Shown: positions 13,887 through 20,748 of the stretch, piece by piece
How the letters are laid out: the number at the start of each line of letters is the position of its first letter
How positions within the stretch are numbered: position 1 is the first letter of the stretch
DNA from: a virus
Virus record (IMG/VR): IMGVR_UViG_3300028374_000070
Coordinates: 1-22,126 of that record
Direction: 5' to 3' (one strand)
Length of the DNA stretch: 22,126 bases
Program-made: the position numbers and the translations under genes
The notes under the pieces: model-generated
Databases searched by the model: none
The model's input: only the letters and a program-made list of their open reading frames with translations
What the model was told of the DNA's origin: nothing

Positions 13887-13900
13887 TAAGTAATATTTGA

Positions 13901-13925
13901 TTATTTATGCCATATGCATAAATAA
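13901..13925 (+). promoter_or_regulatory. Perfect inverted repeat spanning the gp20 late promoter
   Basis: TTATTTATGC (13901-13910) and GCATAAATAA (13916-13925) are exact complements around CATAT. The right arm contains the promoter box CATAAATA (13917-13924), and the left arm carries the same box on the other strand. In RNA made from upstream the 10-bp stem would stand 5 nt before the gp20 ATG at 13931. RNA begun at the late promoter (predicted near 13930) would lack it. It may also act as a weak terminator or as an operator. Confidence 0.6.
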
Positions 13926-13930
13926 TTAAT

Positions 13931-15715
13931 ATGGCATTATTAGATTCATTAAGAGGCGGGTTTCGGAACGAAATGTTGTCCACACTCCAATCGATGGCTC
14001 CATATTCCAGTAGGAATATGGTTGACATGATTAGTGTGGACAATCCTAAATATAAAGATTTTCATACAAAAGGGACTAGACGAGAGGAATTACTATCCAA
14101 TCATAGTATATCTCAGGGTAATCCATTTGGCAACGCTAACCACCCAATGGGTGACTTTGGTAGTAATGGTGATTATCATACGTTCATGTATGCTAATATC
14201 GAACCAGATAAGGGTAAACGACTGAGCGAATATAGATTAATGTCGGGATATGATTTTATATCTACTGCACTTGATGAAATCTGTGATGAATTTATTGTTA
14301 TTGATGATAGAGAAGAAATTATTAATTTTAGAGTTGATGAAAGACTCGACAAAGCATCAAGAAAAACAATCAAGGAAGAGTTTACAAAATTTGTCCAACA
14401 TTTCGATCTAGAAAATAAAGGTTGGGAGTATTGCCGCAATCTTCTGGTTGACGGAGAACTGTTTTTTGAAAATGTTATTGCAGATGGTAAGGAAGATAAA
14501 GGTATTTTGGGGATTGTAAGTATCCCAAACGAAAGTATTGACCCAATTTTCAATAATGTTCAAAATTTAATTGTTCGTGGTTACTTGATGAGAAAACCCA
14601 TCTACGATGAAGCCCAAAAACAAGTGAAAGAGGTTGTCCCAATTGTTTTTGATACTAATCAGGTTACGTATTTTAATTCTAATGAGTGGAATGAGCAAAA
14701 AACATTCAGATTACCGCATGTCGAAAAGGCACGTAGAGCATACAAGCAATTAAATATGATCGAGGATAGTATTGTTATCCATAGACTTGTAAATGCCCCC
14801 GAAAAACTCGTTTTTAAGGTCGATGTAGGCAACATGTCTCAACCGCAAGCTGAGCGATACCTACAGCAATTAGCACAACGGTATTGGTCAAAGAAAACGT
14901 ATGATTCTAACCAAGGTGGTGTCAACATGTTTAACCCTCAGAGTATGTTGGACGCATTTTGGTTTCCAAAACGTGCGGGGAGTGAGGGGACAGATGTATC
15001 AAGATTGCAAAATAATGGCGGGAACCTTGGCGACTTACCCGATTTAGCATTCTTTACTAATAAATTATATAAATCACTAAGTGTCCCTGTAACAAGACTT
15101 ACAGAGTCAACTGGATATAGTGACGGAACGGATATGCTTCGCGAAGAGCTAAAATTTGCACGTTTTATTATTCGTTTGCAACGACAGTTCTCCGAAACTA
15201 TGAAACGCGCATTTATTACGCACTTGAAACTGCGCGGATGGTGGGAGGAATATAAACTTCGTCCAACTGACTTAAAAATTCATATGAATGAGCCAACTGC
15301 ATTCAATACTCTTCGCAAACAACAAATTTTTGAAATTGAGAGTAATAATTACGCAGGTATGGTTAGTAACGAGCTTATTTCCGAAACATATGGTCAAAAA
15401 TTATATCTTAGAATGACAGATGAAGAAATTCTTGCAAATAAAGAATGGCTACGTAAAGATATGGAATTTAAGTGGGAACTTCAAAATATTGGTCAATTTG
15501 GACCAGATTGGAGAAAACAGGCTGAAAACGCTGAAGGTCAAGCTGCTGAAGATTTTAATCCGGAGGGTGGAGATTTAGGTGGTGGTGGCGGTGGAATGGG
15601 CGGAGAAACCGAATTTGGAGGAGATGGGGGCAGTGTCCCACCTGAAGACTTTGGAGCCGCACCTGACGCTGGTGGAGATGCTGGTGGAGACGCTGGAACA
15701 GATGAAGAGGTTTAA
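13931..15715 (+). CDS. 20: Portal vertex protein, T4 gp20 family
   Basis: gp20 forms the dodecameric ring at one capsid vertex through which DNA is packaged and to which the neck attaches. The product is 594 aa (T4: 524). Characteristic segments include RLSEYRLMSGYDFISTALDE near residue 97, the core AYKQLNMIEDSIVIHRLVNA near 272-291, PEKLVFKVDVGN, DAFWFPKRAGSEGTDVSRL and FFTNKLYKSLSVPVTRL. The extra length is mainly a C-terminal Gly/Asp/Glu-rich tail (about residues 545-594), probably disordered. The start lies behind CATAAATAATTAAT with no Shine-Dalgarno sequence. The amidoligase-like gene begins 2 nt after the stop, so the two are likely co-transcribed late. Confidence 0.95.
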   Translation: MALLDSLRGGFRNEMLSTLQSMAPYSSRNMVDMISVDNPKYKDFHTKGTRREELLSNHSISQGNPFGNANHPMGDFGSNGDYHTFMYANIEPDKGKRLSEYRLMSGYDFISTALDEICDEFIVIDDREEIINFRVDERLDKASRKTIKEEFTKFVQHFDLENKGWEYCRNLLVDGELFFENVIADGKEDKGILGIVSIPNESIDPIFNNVQNLIVRGYLMRKPIYDEAQKQVKEVVPIVFDTNQVTYFNSNEWNEQKTFRLPHVEKARRAYKQLNMIEDSIVIHRLVNAPEKLVFKVDVGNMSQPQAERYLQQLAQRYWSKKTYDSNQGGVNMFNPQSMLDAFWFPKRAGSEGTDVSRLQNNGGNLGDLPDLAFFTNKLYKSLSVPVTRLTESTGYSDGTDMLREELKFARFIIRLQRQFSETMKRAFITHLKLRGWWEEYKLRPTDLKIHMNEPTAFNTLRKQQIFEIESNNYAGMVSNELISETYGQKLYLRMTDEEILANKEWLRKDMEFKWELQNIGQFGPDWRKQAENAEGQAAEDFNPEGGDLGGGGGGMGGETEFGGDGGSVPPEDFGAAPDAGGDAGGDAGTDEEV

Positions 15716-15717
15716 TT

Positions 15718-17490
15718 ATGAAAAACTTTTTAGAATTCTATATCGAATCAGCAGTTCCGTTTGATAAGCGTAGGGAAATACGTAAAGGTTTAAAAAAGAA
15801 ATACGGTAATAAACTTTTTAAACCATATACATTTGGTTTCGACATTGAGTTCACTATCACTCGCGATATGGACGAAGTTAGAGACCATCTTGACCATATA
15901 AATATAGAATATGACAATGATGATGATTATAAATTATATGTTAATGGTTTATATAAAAAACAAAAACAAGACCTAGATTATGATGACATTGATGATTGGG
16001 AAAGTGATCATCCTGAGCCAGATGAAGATGATTATTATGACGAAGATGATTGGACAACTGATTATAATACTTGGTATAGTCAAAAGGAGAGTTTGGAAGA
16101 GACGTTAGCTGAAAACAATAATTTGTTGGAAGATCTTAAAGAGACCAGCCAAGAAGAATATATTAAACAAATATTATCTAATGGAAAATGGGAGGAATAT
16201 TTTCCAAATAAAGGTGGACAAATTGAGGGGGATATCGAATATGTTTCTGAACAAATCGAAGAAATTCTTTCATCATATGATATTGACCCAGATGACTTCA
16301 CATGGGAAGTGCATGAAGATGAGACAAGAAATATAGAGATTGTGTCACCAATTTTAAGAACAAAAGACATCCCAATAGCAATGGAAGTATTAAATAATTT
16401 AAATATTGGCGAAGCGGGTGCGGGAACGTCTGCGCATGTTCATATCGGCTTACCTGAAACATTTGATTATTTTGACTTATTAGTGTTATATGATTTAGTT
16501 GATGAAGATACGATTAATAAAGTAGAGCCAGATAGAGCACGCGGTTATACCGAATTGAAAAATGTGATGTATAGACAGCTTGCAATATTTCTAAATACAT
16601 ATGAAATGGGTAGCGATATAGACGTTGGGGACTTCCGTAAAATACAAACTGAAAAACGCATGGGTGTAAATATTTCTAAGGTGAGTGGGGGGGTTGTAGA
16701 CAGTAATAAAAAGGGTGATAAATCAAAATCTGGAAAGGGTCGCACAATTGAGTTTAGATATCTTTCATCACGTATATTAGATGATACCGAGCAGTTTTTT
16801 GAGTGGATTGAATATTACATGACATTAGTCAAACTTGCCGAATCAAGGGGTAGATTTAAATTCCAACATTCTGATCAAACATATGTATTAACACGCATAT
16901 CAAAAAATAAAATTCATTATGATGACCACGAAACTGGTAGACCATATGAAAAACAAACTGACATCAAAGATACGATATCAAAGTCGGATAATAGAAAAGT
17001 CATGTTAAAAGAGTTGAGTGATATACACAAAGATCTCCCAAGTAATTTGAAAATTAAATATCCATTACCCGACATTAACAATATGTCAAACGCACAAATT
17101 GATAAATTTTTACTACAAAATAGTGAATTAGCACATTGGTATGTTTCGGGAAAGCGTTTCAATAATAAAGATTATGAAATACCAAAAGAATTTATCGAAA
17201 AGATTTCAGAAGATGTATTACAAGGTATAAAATTAGTAACGCAAACTAGAACTGGTTTACGTAGAAACTTCGTTGTTGAAAATAAGCTATTGAATACGCC
17301 AGAGTCACAGTTAGATGAAAACAATATAATAAGATATACTATAGCAATGGCATTATACTTACAGCATCTATATCGGCAAGATTATTTTAAACATTTCGAT
17401 GTTGAAATAACAAATAAAATTAGACAAACGGAGGACTTAGGTGAGGCCAGACGTTTATTTAAGGAAGTTTTAGACAATAACGATAAATAA
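15718..17490 (+). CDS. Amidoligase-like (GCS-type COOH-NH2 ligase) protein with a possible capsid-targeting N-terminus
   Basis: The 590-aa protein resembles the predicted Amidoligase_2 family, whose members join a carboxylate to an amine using ATP. Three motifs support this: FGFDIEFTI at about residues 39-47 (Glu for metal binding), HVHIGL at about 240-245, and RTIEFRYLSS at about 342-351. A very acidic insert (about residues 90-125, rich in Asp, Glu and Tyr) is unusual. The N-terminus MKNFLEFYIESAV closely follows MKTYQEFIAEASV of T4 internal head proteins, the peptide that directs them into the prohead and is then removed by gp21. The gene lies between portal and neck genes. Inference: a packaged enzyme, perhaps delivered with the DNA. 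The substrate is unknown. Confidence 0.75.
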   Translation: MKNFLEFYIESAVPFDKRREIRKGLKKKYGNKLFKPYTFGFDIEFTITRDMDEVRDHLDHINIEYDNDDDYKLYVNGLYKKQKQDLDYDDIDDWESDHPEPDEDDYYDEDDWTTDYNTWYSQKESLEETLAENNNLLEDLKETSQEEYIKQILSNGKWEEYFPNKGGQIEGDIEYVSEQIEEILSSYDIDPDDFTWEVHEDETRNIEIVSPILRTKDIPIAMEVLNNLNIGEAGAGTSAHVHIGLPETFDYFDLLVLYDLVDEDTINKVEPDRARGYTELKNVMYRQLAIFLNTYEMGSDIDVGDFRKIQTEKRMGVNISKVSGGVVDSNKKGDKSKSGKGRTIEFRYLSSRILDDTEQFFEWIEYYMTLVKLAESRGRFKFQHSDQTYVLTRISKNKIHYDDHETGRPYEKQTDIKDTISKSDNRKVMLKELSDIHKDLPSNLKIKYPLPDINNMSNAQIDKFLLQNSELAHWYVSGKRFNNKDYEIPKEFIEKISEDVLQGIKLVTQTRTGLRRNFVVENKLLNTPESQLDENNIIRYTIAMALYLQHLYRQDYFKHFDVEITNKIRQTEDLGEARRLFKEVLDNNDK

Positions 17491-17491
17491 T

Positions 17492-17520
17492 CATGTGATA
17501 GATGAAGATGACATCATATG
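17492..17520 (+). promoter_or_regulatory. Inverted repeat between the amidoligase-like gene and gp13
   Basis: CATGTGAT (17492-17499) can pair with ATCATATG (17513-17520) with one G-U pair and a 13-nt loop. There is no U-run after it. It may mark an RNA end or be processed. Its role is uncertain. Confidence 0.3.
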
Positions 17521-17544
17521 ATTACTTATATTATTCGCCAAGTT

Positions 17545-17552
17545 TATAAATA
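17545..17552 (+). promoter_or_regulatory. T4-type late promoter box TATAAATA before gp13
   Basis: This is an exact octamer, followed by ATTAT and the ATG at 17558. With T4 geometry (-13 to -6), +1 falls on the A of the start codon, giving a leaderless message. Confidence 0.6.
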
Positions 17553-17557
17553 ATTAT

Positions 17558-18469
17558 ATGCCAGAGCCACTTTCATCATTTTATTCCACACATTTAAATT
17601 CTAGAGTCAATTCCATTGAGACGTTAGCGTGTAGGAATCTGAGGTTCCTTGGTGGAAATTTAGCTTCGGTGGAGCTAAGTCAGGATATGGGCTTCGAATC
17701 TATCGCTAAGGCGGTTGAGTTATATACTCAATACACTGAGCCAAGTAGAGAATACCTTTTATTCGATTCTCAAATTTATACTCCAGGCGTTGGTATTAAA
17801 ATGGAAGCATTGTTTAATGCAACACCTGAACTATCTTCAGCATATGATTTAGCTGATCCAAATACTGTAGTTGGGAGAGATTATGATTTACAGGATTATA
17901 GGAAAGTTATTGATGTTCGTAATATGGAAGTTGGGGAGAACCAAGGCGCAAATATTCTATTTACTGTTCAATATGCAATGATTCAACAGATGGGTGCACT
18001 GATGCATTCAGGTGGTATGAATAAGGGATTTGATTTGGTGTCATGGTATAATATGAACGAATTCTTAGAGCTTCGTAACAAGATGCTAGCCCTCCATGTT
18101 GAATGTAGATTTGATCCACACACACAATTATTAAGATTGTTCCCAGAACCGACTGGTGCAGAGGCATATGGTAGTCAAAGTAGGGGGTTTGGTAAGTATT
18201 ATGGTCTTGTTGAATGTTATGTAGAACCTAGATTTCGGGATTGTTTAAAAAACCATTGGGTTCAAGAATATTCATTGGCTTTAATGAAAATTATGGTTGG
18301 AAATGTAAGAGGTAAGCTCAACGGAACTCAGTTATTAGGTGGTGGAACAATCAATTGGGATACATTTATGAGTCAAGGTAGAGAAGATAAATTACGCCTA
18401 GAAGAGCAATTACTAAATGGAACTGGTGGTTTTGCAAATGCAGCACCACCTCAAATGTTGATTTGGTAA
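17558..18469 (+). CDS. 13: Neck / head-completion protein, gp13 family
   Basis: In T4, gp13 joins gp14 to form the neck that closes the filled head and binds the tail. The 303-aa product is close to T4 gp13 (309). The best evidence is the C-terminal block (HWVQEYSLALMKIMVGNVRG followed by QLLGGGTINWDTF), which matches the ALAK..IG..RGK..G.QLLGGG pattern I know from gp13 of marine T4-like phages. The central LRLFPEPTGAEAYG also fits. N-terminal regions are only generally similar. No Shine-Dalgarno sequence is present. In T4 gene 13 is next to 14 and 15, whereas here it lies after gp20, so the head module is rearranged. Confidence 0.75.
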   Translation: MPEPLSSFYSTHLNSRVNSIETLACRNLRFLGGNLASVELSQDMGFESIAKAVELYTQYTEPSREYLLFDSQIYTPGVGIKMEALFNATPELSSAYDLADPNTVVGRDYDLQDYRKVIDVRNMEVGENQGANILFTVQYAMIQQMGALMHSGGMNKGFDLVSWYNMNEFLELRNKMLALHVECRFDPHTQLLRLFPEPTGAEAYGSQSRGFGKYYGLVECYVEPRFRDCLKNHWVQEYSLALMKIMVGNVRGKLNGTQLLGGGTINWDTFMSQGREDKLRLEEQLLNGTGGFANAAPPQMLIW

Positions 18470-18487
18470 TTTCTAAATAATGCCAAA
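18462..18487 (+). promoter_or_regulatory. Possible start-masking hairpin at 18480
   Basis: TTTGGTA (18462-18468) can pair with TGCCAAA (18481-18487), including one G-U pair, around a 12-nt loop that contains TCTAAATA. The 3' arm includes the last two bases of the ATG at 18480. It resembles the gp21 arrangement but is weaker, and the late-box geometry would place +1 inside the gene, so the promoter reading is doubtful. Confidence 0.25.
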
Positions 18488-19034
18488 ATTTAAACAGTTT
18501 ATCTTATTAGAGATGCCCCAACATTTTCATTCTGGTGATGATATAGCAGTAAACGATCCAAAGGCCAACTACGCTATTACGCAGTCATATAAACAGACTC
18601 ATATAAACATCGACACTATTCAATTTCAGAATGACGAAATCGATGTATATTATGATGGTAATAAAAGCGGTGGGGACTATGCATTCATCTCAGGTGACAA
18701 AACACTTGCAGAATATAGCTATGGCGCACATGATAGTGGGTTTATTCAAACTGATACAATTTGGCAAGATAAGGCATATCGCGGTATATTTAGATTTATT
18801 TTTGTAACATATTTATTACCAAAATATAAAACTATTATATCTGATCATAGATTAACTCAACTAGGATTTAATTTTTGGGTAAAGTTATTCAATGATTATA
18901 ATTCAAAATTTCAGTTTGGTATCTTCAACATGGATAGTAACGAAACAATTAAAATTGATTCGGGGGAAGAATTTAAAAAATATTATTCTGAATTGGAAGA
19001 GATGAAAAAGTGGCGATTCTACGTAATGTTATGA
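18480..19034 (+). CDS. Possible internal head protein, GNAT-like, 184 aa
   Basis: The N-terminus MPKFKQFILLEM resembles the capsid-targeting peptides of T4 internal proteins (M..[FY].[EQ]FI..E), so the product may be packed into the prohead and trimmed by gp21. The remainder has a strand-rich first half. It is followed by AYRGIFRFIFVTYLLPKY and ISDHRLTQLGFNFWVKLF, which recall the acceptor region of small N-acetyltransferase (GNAT) proteins. The acetyl-CoA loop (RGxGxG/A) is degenerate (YRGIFR), so activity is uncertain. It lies between gp13 and gp4 genes in the head module. The family call is tentative, but the gene itself is clear. Confidence 0.7.
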   Translation: MPKFKQFILLEMPQHFHSGDDIAVNDPKANYAITQSYKQTHINIDTIQFQNDEIDVYYDGNKSGGDYAFISGDKTLAEYSYGAHDSGFIQTDTIWQDKAYRGIFRFIFVTYLLPKYKTIISDHRLTQLGFNFWVKLFNDYNSKFQFGIFNMDSNETIKIDSGEEFKKYYSELEEMKKWRFYVML

Positions 19035-19037
19035 CTA

Positions 19038-19526
19038 ATGGCTCGATCAAGGAAGCAGTTTAAGTCAGGTGTATATAGACCATTCAATAGTCAAAAGTTT
19101 GGTGAGTCAAAATGTGTTTATAGGTCATCATTTGAGTTAGATTTCTTAAAATGGTGTGACCAAAACTCTAAAGTTATGGATGTTAAATATGAAAAGGTAA
19201 TCATTCCATATCTATGTAAAATAGACGGTAAAATGCATAGATATTATGTAGATTGTAAGATTGTCTTAAAGGAAACAAATGGGTTAAAGACATATCTGAT
19301 AGAAATCAAACCATTTAATCAAACGTTACCCCCAAAAGAGAGTAAACGTAAGAAAAAAACTACAATTATATATGAACATCTAGCATGGGCTAAAAATACA
19401 AGCAAATGGGATTATGCTAAACAGTTTTGTAAAAAACATAATTATCGTTGGTGTATATTAACCGAAAAGGGTATTTATATCGATGATAAATTTTTTGAAG
19501 GTAAAATGTTTGGAAAAACTAAATAA
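19038..19526 (+). CDS. 4: Head completion protein, T4 gp4 family (nuclease-like fold)
   Basis: T4 gp4 (also called 50/65) finishes the DNA-filled head so that the neck can attach; it resembles TnsA/restriction-type nucleases. The 162-aa product (T4: 150) matches well: KFGESKCVYRSSFELDFLKW followed by CDQNSKV, VIIPY, HRYYVDCKIV and YLIEIKPFNQTLPP, then basic residues. The Glu of SSFEL, the Asp of YVDC and the EIK triad fit a PD-(D/E)XK metal site, with Glu, Asp and E-x-K in order. It starts 3 nt after the previous stop. The assignment rests on several aligned blocks recalled from T4 gp4. Confidence 0.9.
   Translation: MARSRKQFKSGVYRPFNSQKFGESKCVYRSSFELDFLKWCDQNSKVMDVKYEKVIIPYLCKIDGKMHRYYVDCKIVLKETNGLKTYLIEIKPFNQTLPPKESKRKKKTTIIYEHLAWAKNTSKWDYAKQFCKKHNYRWCILTEKGIYIDDKFFEGKMFGKTK
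19518..19525 (+). promoter_or_regulatory. Late promoter-like box ACTAAATA before 19532
   Basis: The box ACTAAATA lies at the end of the gp4 gene, followed by ATTAAA and the ATG at 19532. CTAAATA-type boxes are used as late promoters in some cyanophages. The match to TATAAATA is weaker. Confidence 0.3.
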
Positions 19527-19531
19527 TTAAA

Positions 19532-19990
19532 ATGAATGCGTTCAACAATCAGTTTGAAAAATTAAAAAAAGTATACACAGAGTCCCCAGAGAGTTACAAG
19601 GGTTCGACTGTAGAATCTAAGGATGTAATAACGTTTGTTTACTTTATCCCAACGGGCGCAATTGCGTATGGTAATAAGGGCGAGGAATTATATCACACGA
19701 CGATTCTGCGTCACTTTAAAGGTAAGCATCATGAGAGTTTAAATGTTAAAGGCGATATAGATAAGAATAATATCGAAGCTGATACAGTTATAACAGGTAG
19801 AATATGGGTTGACTCAAAAAAATTAGCAATTTGGGACTATATTGGTAATTTCTATGAAGATATAGACTTCCAATCGTGCCTACATAATATTGGAGCATTT
19901 TTTGGAGCAAATTTACATCAATATCAGATCGAGGTGACGAAATTAACAGGTGACGATGTAAAAAATGCAAAAGAGATTAAATTTACATAA
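19532..19990 (+). CDS. Hypothetical protein in the head module, 152 aa
   Basis: The start at 19532 lies behind the ACTAAATAATTAAA context. The protein begins MNAFNNQFEKLKKVYTESPE, an amphipathic helix that could again be a targeting or attachment segment, followed by an alpha/beta domain (ITFVYFIPTGAIAYG, DTVITGRIWVDSKKLAIWDY). I recognise no family. Its position between gp4 and the lipoprotein gene, and the late-promoter context, suggest a structural or assembly role. Confidence 0.75.
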   Translation: MNAFNNQFEKLKKVYTESPESYKGSTVESKDVITFVYFIPTGAIAYGNKGEELYHTTILRHFKGKHHESLNVKGDIDKNNIEADTVITGRIWVDSKKLAIWDYIGNFYEDIDFQSCLHNIGAFFGANLHQYQIEVTKLTGDDVKNAKEIKFT

Positions 19991-19993
19991 ATA
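19986..19993 (+). promoter_or_regulatory. Late promoter-like box CATAAATA before 19999
   Basis: The box CATAAATA is followed by ATTAT and the ATG at 19999, with the same 5-nt spacing as the exact box at 17545. Predicted transcription would start at the ATG. Confidence 0.45.
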
Positions 19994-19998
19994 ATTAT

Positions 19999-20163
19999 AT
20001 GAAATGGTTAATTATACTAGCAATACTCTTCATAACTGGTTGTTCAACTCCACCTGTTCATAAATCCAAACCTATTGTTGTAGAAAAAATAGGTGGATCA
20101 TCAGTTGTAGTGGAAGTTCATGGTAATCTAACAAGGATATATTCATCTAAAGCAAAGGAATAA
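19999..20163 (+). CDS. Small lipoprotein, 54 aa
   Basis: The product starts with a lipoprotein signal: MKW, a hydrophobic run (LIILAILFI) and a lipobox ITGC with the acylated Cys at residue 15. The mature part, about 40 residues, begins STPPVHKSKP and is short and polar, like outer-membrane spanins or other phage lysis lipoproteins. It lies 1 nt before the membrane-protein gene at 20165. If it is an o-spanin, the partner would be a protein with one N-terminal membrane helix, which the next gene is not in classical form. An alternative is a lipoprotein that blocks superinfection at the host surface. Confidence 0.75.
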   Translation: MKWLIILAILFITGCSTPPVHKSKPIVVEKIGGSSVVVEVHGNLTRIYSSKAKE

Positions 20164-20164
20164 T

Positions 20165-20719
20165 ATGGGAACAATCGAAATTTTAAATTTTTTACTTAGT
20201 GGCGTAGGAGCCGCATTTTTAACTATATGGAAAAATAAGCAAGAGGATACACGCGCAGAACGTGAGTTTTATTTGCAGACAATATCTAAGCAAGCTGAGG
20301 CAACAAAAGACGCTCGTGAATATGAAGGCGTCCCAATTACTGAACAGTCTAGATTTATTAAGAAGAAAAAAACGTGGATGTTATTTGGAAAAGATTTCGG
20401 ATACGATTTTGAATCCAATGATAGTGGGACATATAAAGCATCTACAGGGTTTCATATGACACGTAGAATTATTGCGCTCTTATCTGTAATTTCATTAATT
20501 GTATTACCGATCATTTTACCAGTATTTTATGATGCAAGTGTTACATTTGGCTATGTTGAAAATAGTTGGACATTACTACCATGGGTAAGTGAAGTGCCTG
20601 TAGTTAAATGGATCACAGTTGGAGATGCAACTCGAAATGTAGTTATTACTCCGCTCATGTCTAACGTTTTAATCTCGGTTATATCTAGCTTTATGGGGAA
20701 TCAAATAACTAAAAGATAA
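20165..20719 (+). CDS. Membrane protein, holin-like or virion membrane protein, 184 aa
   Basis: There are three or four hydrophobic segments: residues 5-22 (ILNFLLSGVGAAFLTIW), about 102-121 (IIALLSVISLIVLPIILPVF), a weaker one about 130-150, and about 160-180. A charged helical region (residues 23-60, KNKQEDTRAEREFYLQTISK) lies between the first two. This general shape and its coupling to a small lipoprotein gene suggest a lysis role such as a holin with a cytoplasmic helix. No endolysin is nearby, and the gene is in the head module, so another membrane role is possible. The start is 1 nt after the previous stop. Confidence 0.75.
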   Translation: MGTIEILNFLLSGVGAAFLTIWKNKQEDTRAEREFYLQTISKQAEATKDAREYEGVPITEQSRFIKKKKTWMLFGKDFGYDFESNDSGTYKASTGFHMTRRIIALLSVISLIVLPIILPVFYDASVTFGYVENSWTLLPWVSEVPVVKWITVGDATRNVVITPLMSNVLISVISSFMGNQITKR

Positions 20720-20721
20720 TG

Positions 20722-20748
20722 CTCATTTTAATAAATAATTAAAATGAG
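20722..20748 (+). promoter_or_regulatory. Perfect 11-bp inverted repeat enclosing the gp21 late promoter and start codon
   Basis: CTCATTTTAAT (20722-20732) and ATTAAAATGAG (20738-20748) are exact complements around AAATA. The 3' arm contains the gp21 ATG (20744-20746). The box AATAAATA (20730-20737) sits at the tip. Transcripts from upstream can fold and hide the start codon. A transcript starting at the late promoter (near 20743) lacks the 5' arm. T4 gene e is known to be controlled in this manner. Confidence 0.65.
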
